Source: Phycisphaerales bacterium
GTDB taxonomy: Bacteria; Planctomycetota; Phycisphaerae; Phycisphaerales; SM1A02
DNA: 64,000 nt
Reading direction: 5' to 3'
Assembly (NCBI GenBank): GCA_022446795.1
Contig: JAKVBX010000002.1
Span: forward strand, 117,513 to 181,512
A program made the translations under genes and the position numbers. This document shows positions 42,075 to 50,058 of this stretch, one piece after another. A model generated the notes under the pieces. That model was not told the DNA's origin and searched no databases. It was given only the letters and a program-made list of their open reading frames with translations. Numbering within the stretch: the first letter of the stretch is position 1; the number at the start of each line of letters is the position of its first letter.

Positions 42075-44195
42075 CCCGTGTTCCAGGTTCAACTGGTACT
42101 CGATATCTGACATCATCTGGGTGCGACCGTTCATGAAGACAACGGCCACCTGGGATCCGGACCTCATGGCGGCCAGGACATCGGTTCCGGGATGAGGGCT
42201 CTTCATCACGTTCTTCCCAGCACCGTGGTATTCAATCATGCCCATGTCCGGCATCGGTGCCAGGAAGTGCTGGTCCACCAGTTCCTGGAGTGACTGGGGC
42301 ATGTCACCATCATGCTGCGAGGCCCACACCTGGGTCGCACGTTGGATCTGCCTAACGTCGGCCTGTGCTTTCACGTGCTCGGCCTGGCTACGAGCCTGAT
42401 CCAGGGCAGGCATCATCACGCCAACCATCGAGCCCATCATGGCCCCCAGGATCATGGGCGAAGTCATCAGTTCACCAACCATGGCCGTGACATGCAGCAC
42501 GACGGAGCGGGAACCGGTTCCCGCCATGACCAGGTCATCACCATCAACGCGGGTCGTCACCAGTGTCGGGCGAGCGGCGGACTCCAACCGGTCGAAGGCC
42601 GGCATGATGGTCTCGATTCCGTCGATGACCGTGTTCCGCGGAATGGCGTAGTTTCCGATGGCGGTCATCAACCCGGCCGTCAGTCCATATCCCATGGAGA
42701 GACGGGCCCCCGTGTCGAGATACTGAAGCCGCTGGACGTTGCCGACACCACGCTCATGAACGGCGAGGAAGTTCGGGTTGGACAGGATGGAAGACGTTGA
42801 CTTGAGTTGCGACGCGCCGATCTTCACGGTTTCCGGAGTCATCCCGATGATCAATTGATCGTCCGCAACACCAAAGGACAACTGGACCGGAACCGGCAAC
42901 CCCGGGAAGGCCAACGTCAATACCTGAACATCGTCGCCGGCAGACCAGTCGACCAGTCGAACGTAGCCCTCGACCTGCCGGGCGATCTGCATGTTGATGT
43001 TGGAGGCCAGTGTCGCCAGGCTCTTCTTCATGCCCGCGGCATCAGACAGTCCCACCAGCGCGGTCAGGGAGAACAGGCCTCCACCGCCACTGCTGTTGGA
43101 CCGATACACGGCGACCGTATCCCCCAGGTAGTCGAAGAACTCGGTCTTGAGATTGATGCCCAGGACCTGCTGCGCCATCATGTTGCCGGCGTCCACGGGA
43201 GACATCGGCTTGCCATCCGGGCCTGGTGGCATCTGGCCGGGCGGCATGGCGCCTGCCAGGAGACCATCGATGAAGTTCGGCACGGCTGACAGCTTGACAT
43301 GGTGAAGATCGAATGCCGTTGCATCGTTGGGGATCATGCGCAGCTGCGCGTCCCCGAGGCCACCGTCGGGAAGGAACTCGCCATAGTGCTTCTTGACATT
43401 CGTGACACGACCCGCGAGAAATCCCGTGGTCGAATCACTACCGCAGCCGATGGTGATATCCATCGCGTCCGGGCCCCAGAACCCCAACTTGGTGAAGATC
43501 TTGAAGCCGATCTGGGCCTGCTCGGAATTTCCCATCGTCGCCACCATGGGCGTCAGGGCCGCCGAAATCGAATCAAGGTTGACGCCCAGTCCCAGCATGG
43601 GCGTCGCCCCGGCAGGCAATCCCAGTACCGAGAGATCCGGTGCCGCATCGCCAGGCTCGGCATTGATGCTCATGACAACGGCATCCTCGCCGCCAACCTG
43701 GGTCTGTCCCAGGTAGACCGGTGGATCGGACTTGCCCAGGCTGCCCATCAGCATCACTTTCGGCTTGCCCGCGACCGGAAGCAGCGGCGGTGCCCCCTTC
43801 GTCTGGAAGAGTGCGCGGAGTCGAGCAGCGATATCGGAAACCGAAGCGCCAGAGTTGCCATGCACCGACAGTTGAATCGAGCCGGGGAACCGCTCGCTGC
43901 CGTCGGGGGCGGATGGGTTCCACTGGAAACTCATCCTGCTCACCAGGGCCTGGTACAGCAGATTGACCGCGATGCCCTGCGCCTCCACGCCATCGGTCGG
44001 CAGGCTCAATCCATGTCGCTCCAGGCTGACGAGGGCCTTGTGGAGACCCGAGTCAAGATCATCTGCCAGGAGGTTGTCCACGCCAGCGGAATAGACCCAG
44101 ATGGCCGGCTTTTCAGCAGCCAGGGCTGACGGACCTACCGCTCCAGCGATGGCGAAAATGGCGACCAGCACAAGACGACTCAAGAATGTCAACAT
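41982..44195 (-). CDS. Exported protein with pseudopilin-like segment and His-rich C-terminal tail
   Basis: 737 residues. A signal peptide (MLTFLSRLVLVAIFAIAGAVGPSALAA) is followed by a long region I do not recognise. Around residues 575-660 a weakly hydrophobic stretch followed by DQARSQAEHVKAQADVRQIQ...QHDGDMPQSLQELVD resembles the C-terminal half of type II secretion pseudopilins. The last 31 residues (707-737) contain 13 His in HDHDHG-like units, a likely zinc, nickel or copper tract. It is first in an operon with LemA and M48, 25 bp before LemA. GGAAGGAAGAG precedes the ATG, and TACAAT (44258-44263, minus) is a likely -10. Confidence 0.75.
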   Translation of the reverse strand: MLTFLSRLVLVAIFAIAGAVGPSALAAEKPAIWVYSAGVDNLLADDLDSGLHKALVSLERHGLSLPTDGVEAQGIAVNLLYQALVSRMSFQWNPSAPDGSERFPGSIQLSVHGNSGASVSDIAARLRALFQTKGAPPLLPVAGKPKVMLMGSLGKSDPPVYLGQTQVGGEDAVVMSINAEPGDAAPDLSVLGLPAGATPMLGLGVNLDSISAALTPMVATMGNSEQAQIGFKIFTKLGFWGPDAMDITIGCGSDSTTGFLAGRVTNVKKHYGEFLPDGGLGDAQLRMIPNDATAFDLHHVKLSAVPNFIDGLLAGAMPPGQMPPGPDGKPMSPVDAGNMMAQQVLGINLKTEFFDYLGDTVAVYRSNSSGGGGLFSLTALVGLSDAAGMKKSLATLASNINMQIARQVEGYVRLVDWSAGDDVQVLTLAFPGLPVPVQLSFGVADDQLIIGMTPETVKIGASQLKSTSSILSNPNFLAVHERGVGNVQRLQYLDTGARLSMGYGLTAGLMTAIGNYAIPRNTVIDGIETIMPAFDRLESAARPTLVTTRVDGDDLVMAGTGSRSVVLHVTAMVGELMTSPMILGAMMGSMVGVMMPALDQARSQAEHVKAQADVRQIQRATQVWASQHDGDMPQSLQELVDQHFLAPMPDMGMIEYHGAGKNVMKSPHPGTDVLAAMRSGSQVAVVFMNGRTQMMSDIEYQLNLEHGGHDHDHGGHGHDHGDHDHGDHDHGNHDHDH

Positions 44196-44257
44196 GTCTC
44201 TTCCTTCCACGGGCAGCGTGAGCAGGTGCCCCGATTGCCGCTGAACCCAAGGCGAGG

Positions 44258-44263
44258 ATTGTA
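44258..44263 (-). promoter_or_regulatory. Candidate -10 (TACAAT) of the His-tail/LemA/M48 operon
   Basis: TACAAT on the minus strand, about 62 nt upstream of the ATG at 44195. Confidence 0.45.
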
Positions 44264-44400
44264 CCACGCCCCATTTCGCGATTCCTCGTCGCCGCAATGC
44301 CTTCGCAAGGGGGCTGGGCGCAGCACGTTCCACGGAATCTGTCACAATCCCCCTGGGCCGCGGCCAGACCCGGCCGGCGTCTCAACAGGTCACCACCCCC

Positions 44401-46287
44401 ATGTCACTTCGCTGGAAACTCGTTCTCTCGATCGGCATCCCGGTGCTGGTGGTGTACAGCATCCTGATCTGGGTGCAGTTCAATACGCTTCGCGACACGT
44501 CGTTGGCGCATGCCCGCCAGTCCGCACGATTGACGGCGGAGTCCTGGGCCAACCAGTTCAATGGTCAGTTGTACGGCGTTGCCCAGGCGGTCGATGCCAT
44601 CGCGGCTGCCGTCGCCGTCCATCCGGAACCAGGTGAGGAAGATCTCTATCAATACAACGAGCAGTTGATGGATCAGAACGGCCTTGTGGCCGGGTCGGCG
44701 GTCGCCTTCGAACCTGGACGATGGCAACCAGGCATCGAGCGGTACTCCCCTTATTCCTGGGAAGCCCAGGGCGTCCGCAGCCGTCGTGATCTCGCAAAGG
44801 AATACGACTACATCGATCGCGAGTGGTACCGGGTCGGCGCCGATGGATCCGCTGGATGGACCGAGCCCTATGACGGCCCCGTCTTCGGTTCGTTGCTGGT
44901 GACCTACAGCACGCCCGTCATGCGCGACGGAACGGTCATCGGTGTGGTCGCCGCCGACATCGCCCTCCTGCCGCTCCAGCGTCGACTCCGGGAGGATGGG
45001 CCGGATGATCTCTCCACGCTCCTGACCTCTCCCACGGGACAGTTCATCGTCCATCCCGATGCGAGCCTGATCCTGTCAGCCTCCCTGGACAGTGAAGCCG
45101 AACGAACCGGTACCGTCGGTCTGTCCGCCTGGGCCCGGGACGCTGCCGCCGGCCGGGAGGGATTCCAGCGACTGAAAGGCTATCCCCTCAATCGTGACCA
45201 CTGGCTGCTGTACGCCCCGGTCGAGTCGGCAGACTGGTCGATGGCCACGGCAGTTGCCGAGGAGGACATCCTGGCGCCGGTTCATCGCCAACTGGTCCTG
45301 AACCTCTCCTTGATGGGCGCCGGGCTCGTTGCCCTGCTGGGCATCATCTTCTTCACGGGCTTCCGCATCGTCCGCCCCGTGCGGCGCCTCGCCCAGGCCG
45401 TCCGCCAACTGGGCGGCGGCGACCTTGACGTTCGAGTCGACCCGCCACCGGGTCGTGATGAAATCGGTGCGCTCGCCCGTGGGTTCAATGACATGACCGG
45501 TCGCCTGCAGGAGAACATCCGCGTGCTGGCCGAGGAAACAGCCGCTCGCGAACGGGTCGAGGGCGAGATTCGACTCGCTCGCCGGATCCAGGAGATGCTC
45601 CTGCCGGACGCCTTCCCCGCACTGTCGAATCGAGATGACGTCGAGGTCTGGGCCGTCAATGAACCCGCCCGCGTCGTCGCCGGCGATTTCTTCGACGTGA
45701 TCGAACACGAGAATCGGATCACCGTCGTGATGGCCGATGTGTCCGGCAAGGGCGCCGGCGCCGCCATGTTCATGGCGATGGCCCGGACGATCATCCGGAT
45801 CAGCGATGCTGACCAGGTTCCACTCACCGAACTGGTCCAGGGCTTGAATGACCGGCTCTACCCGGATTCGCATGGTGCGATGTTCGTCACCATGGTGATC
45901 CTTCGTTACGACACGACGACGGGTGTCCTGGAACTCGTCAATGGCGGACATCCCCCGCCCATCCGGGTGGGTGAGACCATCGAAACCGTCGGGCAATCGA
46001 CTGGACCGCTCGTTGGTGCCATACCCGAGGCCACCTGGACCACCATGACGACAGCGCTCGCTCCAGGCGATCGCCTGCTCCTGTATACCGATGGGGTCAC
46101 GGAAGCCGCCGACAGTCGGAAGGAACAGCTTGGCGAAGAGGGCCTGCTCGATCTGCTGCGTGAACCGGCGCTGCGCGACGCCTCCCCGGGTCAACTCTGC
46201 AAGGGACTCGTTGAAGCGATCCAGGAACGGGAGTCCGGGAACGCCTCCGACGACATCACGGTGCTGGTGCTTGCCCGGCCGCGGTGA
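44401..46287 (+). CDS. Membrane PP2C/SpoIIE-type phosphatase with Cache and HAMP domains
   Basis: 628 residues. An N-terminal helix (about 8-25), a periplasmic Cache-type sensor to about residue 300 (YIDREWYRVGADGSAGWTEPYDGPVFGSLLVTYSTPV), a second helix (about 300-325), a HAMP domain (RPVRRLAQAVRQLGGGDLDVRVDPPPGRDEI), a short coiled coil with ARRIQEMLLPDAFP, and a C-terminal SpoIIE/RsbU phosphatase with VVAGDFFDVIE, MADVSGKGAGAAMFMA, NGGHPPP and LLLYTDGVTEA. The metal-binding aspartates are intact. It senses an extracellular signal and likely dephosphorylates an anti-sigma antagonist, but no such partner is in the window. Confidence 0.93.
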   Translation: MSLRWKLVLSIGIPVLVVYSILIWVQFNTLRDTSLAHARQSARLTAESWANQFNGQLYGVAQAVDAIAAAVAVHPEPGEEDLYQYNEQLMDQNGLVAGSAVAFEPGRWQPGIERYSPYSWEAQGVRSRRDLAKEYDYIDREWYRVGADGSAGWTEPYDGPVFGSLLVTYSTPVMRDGTVIGVVAADIALLPLQRRLREDGPDDLSTLLTSPTGQFIVHPDASLILSASLDSEAERTGTVGLSAWARDAAAGREGFQRLKGYPLNRDHWLLYAPVESADWSMATAVAEEDILAPVHRQLVLNLSLMGAGLVALLGIIFFTGFRIVRPVRRLAQAVRQLGGGDLDVRVDPPPGRDEIGALARGFNDMTGRLQENIRVLAEETAARERVEGEIRLARRIQEMLLPDAFPALSNRDDVEVWAVNEPARVVAGDFFDVIEHENRITVVMADVSGKGAGAAMFMAMARTIIRISDADQVPLTELVQGLNDRLYPDSHGAMFVTMVILRYDTTTGVLELVNGGHPPPIRVGETIETVGQSTGPLVGAIPEATWTTMTTALAPGDRLLLYTDGVTEAADSRKEQLGEEGLLDLLREPALRDASPGQLCKGLVEAIQERESGNASDDITVLVLARPR

Positions 46288-46290
46288 GGC

Positions 46291-47001
46291 TCAACCCGCC
46301 GCAGCGGCGTCCGCCAGGACGGTGGCGTGGCTCGGCGCGACTCGACCACCGGGAATCGACGTATCTCCCGCCATCATCTTCTTCAGGGCCTCGGCCTTGC
46401 CCGCGCCCACGACCTGCCACATGATCCGGTGAGCGCGATCGATGAGCGGATAGGTGAGCGTCATCCGACGCCGACCCTGGTAGGTCCCAGCCGTCAGCGC
46501 CACGTCCCGATCCGTCACGTCGAGGACGGCGTCTCCGGGGACCAGCGACGCGGTATGACCATCGGGTCCCAGTCCCAGGTGAATGATGTCGAGCCGAGCA
46601 GGCGTGCCACAGACCTCAACCAGAAGTTCGGCATAGCGGGCAGCAGCCGCCTCCAGGTCCGGATCATTGACCGGCATCGGATGCGTCCGACTGGCCAACT
46701 CCGGGCGAACGGCCAGGACATGCTCGCGAAGGTGCGTGAGGTTGCGATCATCATCGCCCTCCGGCGCGATCCGCTCATCCACCTGGAACAACCAGACGGA
46801 TTCCCACGGGAGATCATCACGCCGCGCCAGCGACTCCAGCATGGGCCACGGCGAATGACCACCGGACACCGCCATGGCACAACGGCCGCGAGCGTCAACC
46901 GATGCCCGGATGGCATCCGCCAACCACTCTTCACCGTGGGTGGCCACTGCTTCAGATGTCGGGAAGACCTCGATCTCCGGCCCCTGGCGCCCGTCGCTCA
47001 T
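46291..47001 (-). CDS. pgl: 6-phosphogluconolactonase
   Basis: 236 residues. Hydrolyses 6-phosphogluconolactone, second step of the oxidative pentose phosphate pathway. NagB-like fold with AVSGGHSPWPMLESLA, VWLFQVDERIAPEGDDDRN, and DIIHLGLGPDGHTASLVPG carrying the phosphate and catalytic residues. It is the last gene of the pentose phosphate operon and overlaps the histidine phosphatase stop by ATGA. That context makes pgl far more likely than a glucosamine-phosphate deaminase. Confidence 0.95.
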   Translation of the reverse strand: MSDGRQGPEIEVFPTSEAVATHGEEWLADAIRASVDARGRCAMAVSGGHSPWPMLESLARRDDLPWESVWLFQVDERIAPEGDDDRNLTHLREHVLAVRPELASRTHPMPVNDPDLEAAAARYAELLVEVCGTPARLDIIHLGLGPDGHTASLVPGDAVLDVTDRDVALTAGTYQGRRRMTLTYPLIDRAHRIMWQVVGAGKAEALKKMMAGDTSIPGGRVAPSHATVLADAAAAG

Positions 47002-47597
47002 TCGATCGCCTCCACGACGGCCTGCACGCTCTGGTTCCAGACGAGAGTCGTCGTGTACTCGTGCTCATAGCCCAGGACGCAGTACGTCCCCGTACCCAGG
47101 GTGAAGCAACGCCCCTCGGTCGGCTGGAGTCCCAGCCAGGTGGCCGCCATGACCCGCAGCACGTGGCCATGGGCGAAGAGCGCCACGTCGCCGCCGGCCT
47201 CCTTGGCTCGCTCGATGACACGCTGGCACCGGTTGCCGACCTCTGCCGCTGCTTCCCCCCCGGGCGTCTGTCCATTCCAGATGGTCCAGCCCGGTTGCTC
47301 CTTGCGGATATCCGGTGTCGTCCGTCCCTCGTAGCTGCCGTAGTTCCACTCGGACAGGTCCTCGCACGTCTCGGCCTGGGACTTGAAACCCGCCAGTTCG
47401 CAGGTCCGCTGGGCCCGCTGGCGTGGACTGACCAGCACCAGCGAGAAGCTCTTGCCAGCAAGCGATCGACCCAGCAACCGCGCCATGTCCTCACCACGCG
47501 GGGTCAACGGGATGTCCGTGAAACTGGTGTGCTGCCCCGAAAGACTCCACTCGGTCTCGGCATGTCGCAGCAGCCACAGCCTGGTTCCACCAATCAT
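46998..47597 (-). CDS. Histidine phosphatase resembling yeast Shb17 sedoheptulose-1,7-bisphosphatase
   Basis: 199 residues. The catalytic histidine is H12 in LLRHAETEW and the second is H143 in LFAHGHVLR, with R11 and R61 as phosphate binders. SGQHTSFTDIPLTPRGE (residues 20-36), LSEWNYGSYEGRTT, WTIWNGQTPGGE and the AHGHVLR...WLGL run match the features I know of the Shb17 branch, not of cofactor-dependent phosphoglycerate mutases. The gene is overlapped by four bases with zwf upstream (ATGA) and with pgl downstream (ATGA), between two pentose phosphate enzymes. I chose ATG 47597, because the longer frame to 47687 lies inside zwf. Confidence 0.82.
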   Translation of the reverse strand: MIGGTRLWLLRHAETEWSLSGQHTSFTDIPLTPRGEDMARLLGRSLAGKSFSLVLVSPRQRAQRTCELAGFKSQAETCEDLSEWNYGSYEGRTTPDIRKEQPGWTIWNGQTPGGEAAAEVGNRCQRVIERAKEAGGDVALFAHGHVLRVMAATWLGLQPTEGRCFTLGTGTYCVLGYEHEYTTTLVWNQSVQAVVEAIE

Positions 47598-49000
47598 GCG
47601 TTCACCAGTTCCTCTACGGGCTTCAGCACGGGAGCGTGCCAACCATACTTGTGATGCAGCAGGGCATCGGCTTCCGTCGGTCCCCACGTGCCCGGTTCAT
47701 AGTCGATCACCGGGGTCACGTCGCCCAGGATCGGATCGACCACCTTCCAGGCGGTCTCGACCTCGTCCACGCGTGCAAACAGCGTGGACTCCCCGGCGAT
47801 CGCGTCACCGATCAGGCGCTCATAGGCGCTCATCTCATCGGGCTGCTCATGCTGGGCGATCAGTTCCAGGGGTTGGCCGACCATCTCCTCGCCGATCTTC
47901 TTCGCGCGAACACCGATGGCGACCACGGTATTGGGCTTGAACTGGAATCGGAAGTAATTGCGGTTCGACTCATGACAGTCCCGGAACAACTTCTGGGGTG
48001 GCTGCTTCATCTCCACGACCACCTCGGTCGCCGTTACCGGCATGTTCTTGCCAGCGCGGATGTAGAACGGGACATCGGCCCATCGCCAGGAGTCGATCTT
48101 GAGGCGAACCGCGGCATAGGTCTCGGTCGTCGAATCCGGCTTGACACCGGGTTCGTCCAGGAAACCCTTGAAGCGACCTCGCACGACATCCTTGGGCGTC
48201 AACGGCTTGATCGACTGGAACAAGCGAACCTTGGCATCACGCAACGACTCTTCATTCGACGCTGCCGGGGGATCCATCGTCAGGATGGCCAGCACCTGCA
48301 TCATGTGATTCTGGATGACATCGCGAATGGTGCCCGCCTCGTCGTAGAACGCCCCGCGGCCTTCCACACCGAAGTCCTCGGCCATGGTGATCTGCACCGA
48401 CTTCACGTAGTTGCGGTTCCACACCGGCTCCATGAAGGTGTTGCCGAATCGGAAGTACCCGAGGTTCAGCAACGGCTCCTTGCCCAGGTAATGATCGATC
48501 CGGAAGATGCCCTCTTCCGGGAAGACCTCGTAGAGGACCCGGTTCAGTTCCTGGGCGGTTTCCAGGTTTCGACCGAAGGGCTTCTCCACGACCACGCCGG
48601 CATTCTCGGCGCACCCGGAGGCCTTGAGGGCCTGGGTCACCATCTCGAAGATACTCGGTGGAATCGCCAGGTAGTGCAGCGGCCGCTTGGCCTTGCCCAG
48701 GGCCGAATGCAGTTTCTGGAACGTCTCCGGATCGGAGTAGTCACCGCTGACATATCCCATGCGATCGGCCAGCCGCTTGAAGACGGCGTCGTCAATGGGG
48801 ACTTCACCGTACTTCTCGATCCCGTCGCGGGCTCGTTCCACCAGCGCCGACACATCAATGTCGTCCCGGGCGATCCCGATGACAGGCACCTTGAGGTGGC
48901 CGCGGCTTTCCATCATGTACAACGATGGGAAGAGCTTCTTGTGAGCCAGGTCGCCCGTGGCGCCGAACAGGATGAAGATGTCGCAGGCCGGCCGACTCAC
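47594..49000 (-). CDS. zwf: Glucose-6-phosphate 1-dehydrogenase
   Basis: 468 residues, a little shorter than the 480-500 usual. Oxidises glucose-6-phosphate to the lactone with NADP. Nucleotide motif FGATGDLAHKKLFPSLY, the active-site RIDHYLGKEPLLNL with the catalytic histidine and lysine, and the conserved NRNYVKSVQITMAEDFGVEGRG. The C-terminal half has the substrate strands VPFYIRAGKNMPV and PVIDYEPGTWGP. It overlaps gnd by ATGA (48997-49000) and the histidine phosphatase by ATGA, so it is in the middle of the operon. Confidence 0.96.
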   Translation of the reverse strand: MSRPACDIFILFGATGDLAHKKLFPSLYMMESRGHLKVPVIGIARDDIDVSALVERARDGIEKYGEVPIDDAVFKRLADRMGYVSGDYSDPETFQKLHSALGKAKRPLHYLAIPPSIFEMVTQALKASGCAENAGVVVEKPFGRNLETAQELNRVLYEVFPEEGIFRIDHYLGKEPLLNLGYFRFGNTFMEPVWNRNYVKSVQITMAEDFGVEGRGAFYDEAGTIRDVIQNHMMQVLAILTMDPPAASNEESLRDAKVRLFQSIKPLTPKDVVRGRFKGFLDEPGVKPDSTTETYAAVRLKIDSWRWADVPFYIRAGKNMPVTATEVVVEMKQPPQKLFRDCHESNRNYFRFQFKPNTVVAIGVRAKKIGEEMVGQPLELIAQHEQPDEMSAYERLIGDAIAGESTLFARVDEVETAWKVVDPILGDVTPVIDYEPGTWGPTEADALLHHKYGWHAPVLKPVEELVNA

Positions 49001-50022
49001 TTGGCTGCCGCCTTCTCGTGATGGCCACCGAACTGGAATCGCATCGCGGACAGCAGCTTGTCACCAAAGTCCGACTCCCCACGCGAGGTGAATCGCTCGA
49101 AGAGTGCCGTGGCGAGAACCGGGGCGGGGCTTCCTGAATCGATCGCCGCCTGCAGGGTCCAGCGACCTTCACCCGAGTCGGAGACGCGACCCGCGAACTC
49201 GTGCAGGTCCGGACTGTCCAACAGGGCCTTGGCGGTCAGGTCGAGCAACCAGGACGCGATGACGCTTCCGCGTCGCCAGACTTCCGCGATATCCGCGAGG
49301 TTCAGTTCGAACTGGTAGTACTTGGGATCACGAAGCGGCGTGGTCTCGGCATCATCGGTCTGTTGCTTCAGCCCGACGTTCCCATGCTTCAGGATGTTCA
49401 GGCCCTCCGCATAGGCCGCCATGATGCCGTACTCGATGCCGTTGTGAACCATCTTGACGAAGTGACCGGCCCCGGTCGGACCACAGTGCAGGTACCCATG
49501 CTCTGCCGTTCCACCGTGGCCCTCACGCCCGGGTGTGCGCTCGGCCTCGTCGATGGACGGGGCCAGCGTGGACAGGATCGAATCGATGTGCTCCACCGCC
49601 TCGGTATGACCGCCGATCATCATGCAGTACCCGCGATCGAGACCCCAGACGCCGCCACTCACTCCGACATCGACATAGTGAATGCCCTTGTCCGTGAGGT
49701 GCTCCGCCCGGTCGATGTCATCGCGATAGTAGGAGTTGCCGCCGTCGATCAGGATGTCACCCTTCGACAGGAGCGCCGCCACCTTGTGGACCGTGTCATC
49801 GACGAAGGCCGCGGGGATCATCATCCAGACGACCCGGGGACCATCGAGGGCCGCCACGAAGTCCTCCAGGGTCTTGGTTCCCGTCGCGCCCTCGCCAGCC
49901 AGTTCATCCACGGCGTCCGAATGCACGTCGTAGACCACGCACTGATGGCCATCCTTCATGAGCCGACGAACCATGTTCGCACCCATGCGTCCCAGGCCGA
50001 TCATTCCCATCTGCATCTTCAC
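48997..50022 (-). CDS. gnd: 6-phosphogluconate dehydrogenase, short (GndA/YqeC) type
   Basis: 341 residues. Oxidatively decarboxylates 6-phosphogluconate to ribulose-5-phosphate. The Rossmann motif GLGRMGANMVRRLM opens the protein, then DVGVSGGVWGLDRGYCMMIGG with the substrate-binding loop and GHFVKMVHNGIEYG. Length and motif fit the shorter YqeC/GndA branch (about 300-340 residues, often NAD-linked), not the 470-residue E. coli type. It lies 36 bp after the rpiB-tal fusion and overlaps zwf by four bases. Confidence 0.94.
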   Translation of the reverse strand: MKMQMGMIGLGRMGANMVRRLMKDGHQCVVYDVHSDAVDELAGEGATGTKTLEDFVAALDGPRVVWMMIPAAFVDDTVHKVAALLSKGDILIDGGNSYYRDDIDRAEHLTDKGIHYVDVGVSGGVWGLDRGYCMMIGGHTEAVEHIDSILSTLAPSIDEAERTPGREGHGGTAEHGYLHCGPTGAGHFVKMVHNGIEYGIMAAYAEGLNILKHGNVGLKQQTDDAETTPLRDPKYYQFELNLADIAEVWRRGSVIASWLLDLTAKALLDSPDLHEFAGRVSDSGEGRWTLQAAIDSGSPAPVLATALFERFTSRGESDFGDKLLSAMRFQFGGHHEKAAAK

Positions 50023-50058
50023 TGCTCCTTCGCTTCCCCGGACCGGGGCCCGACGACG

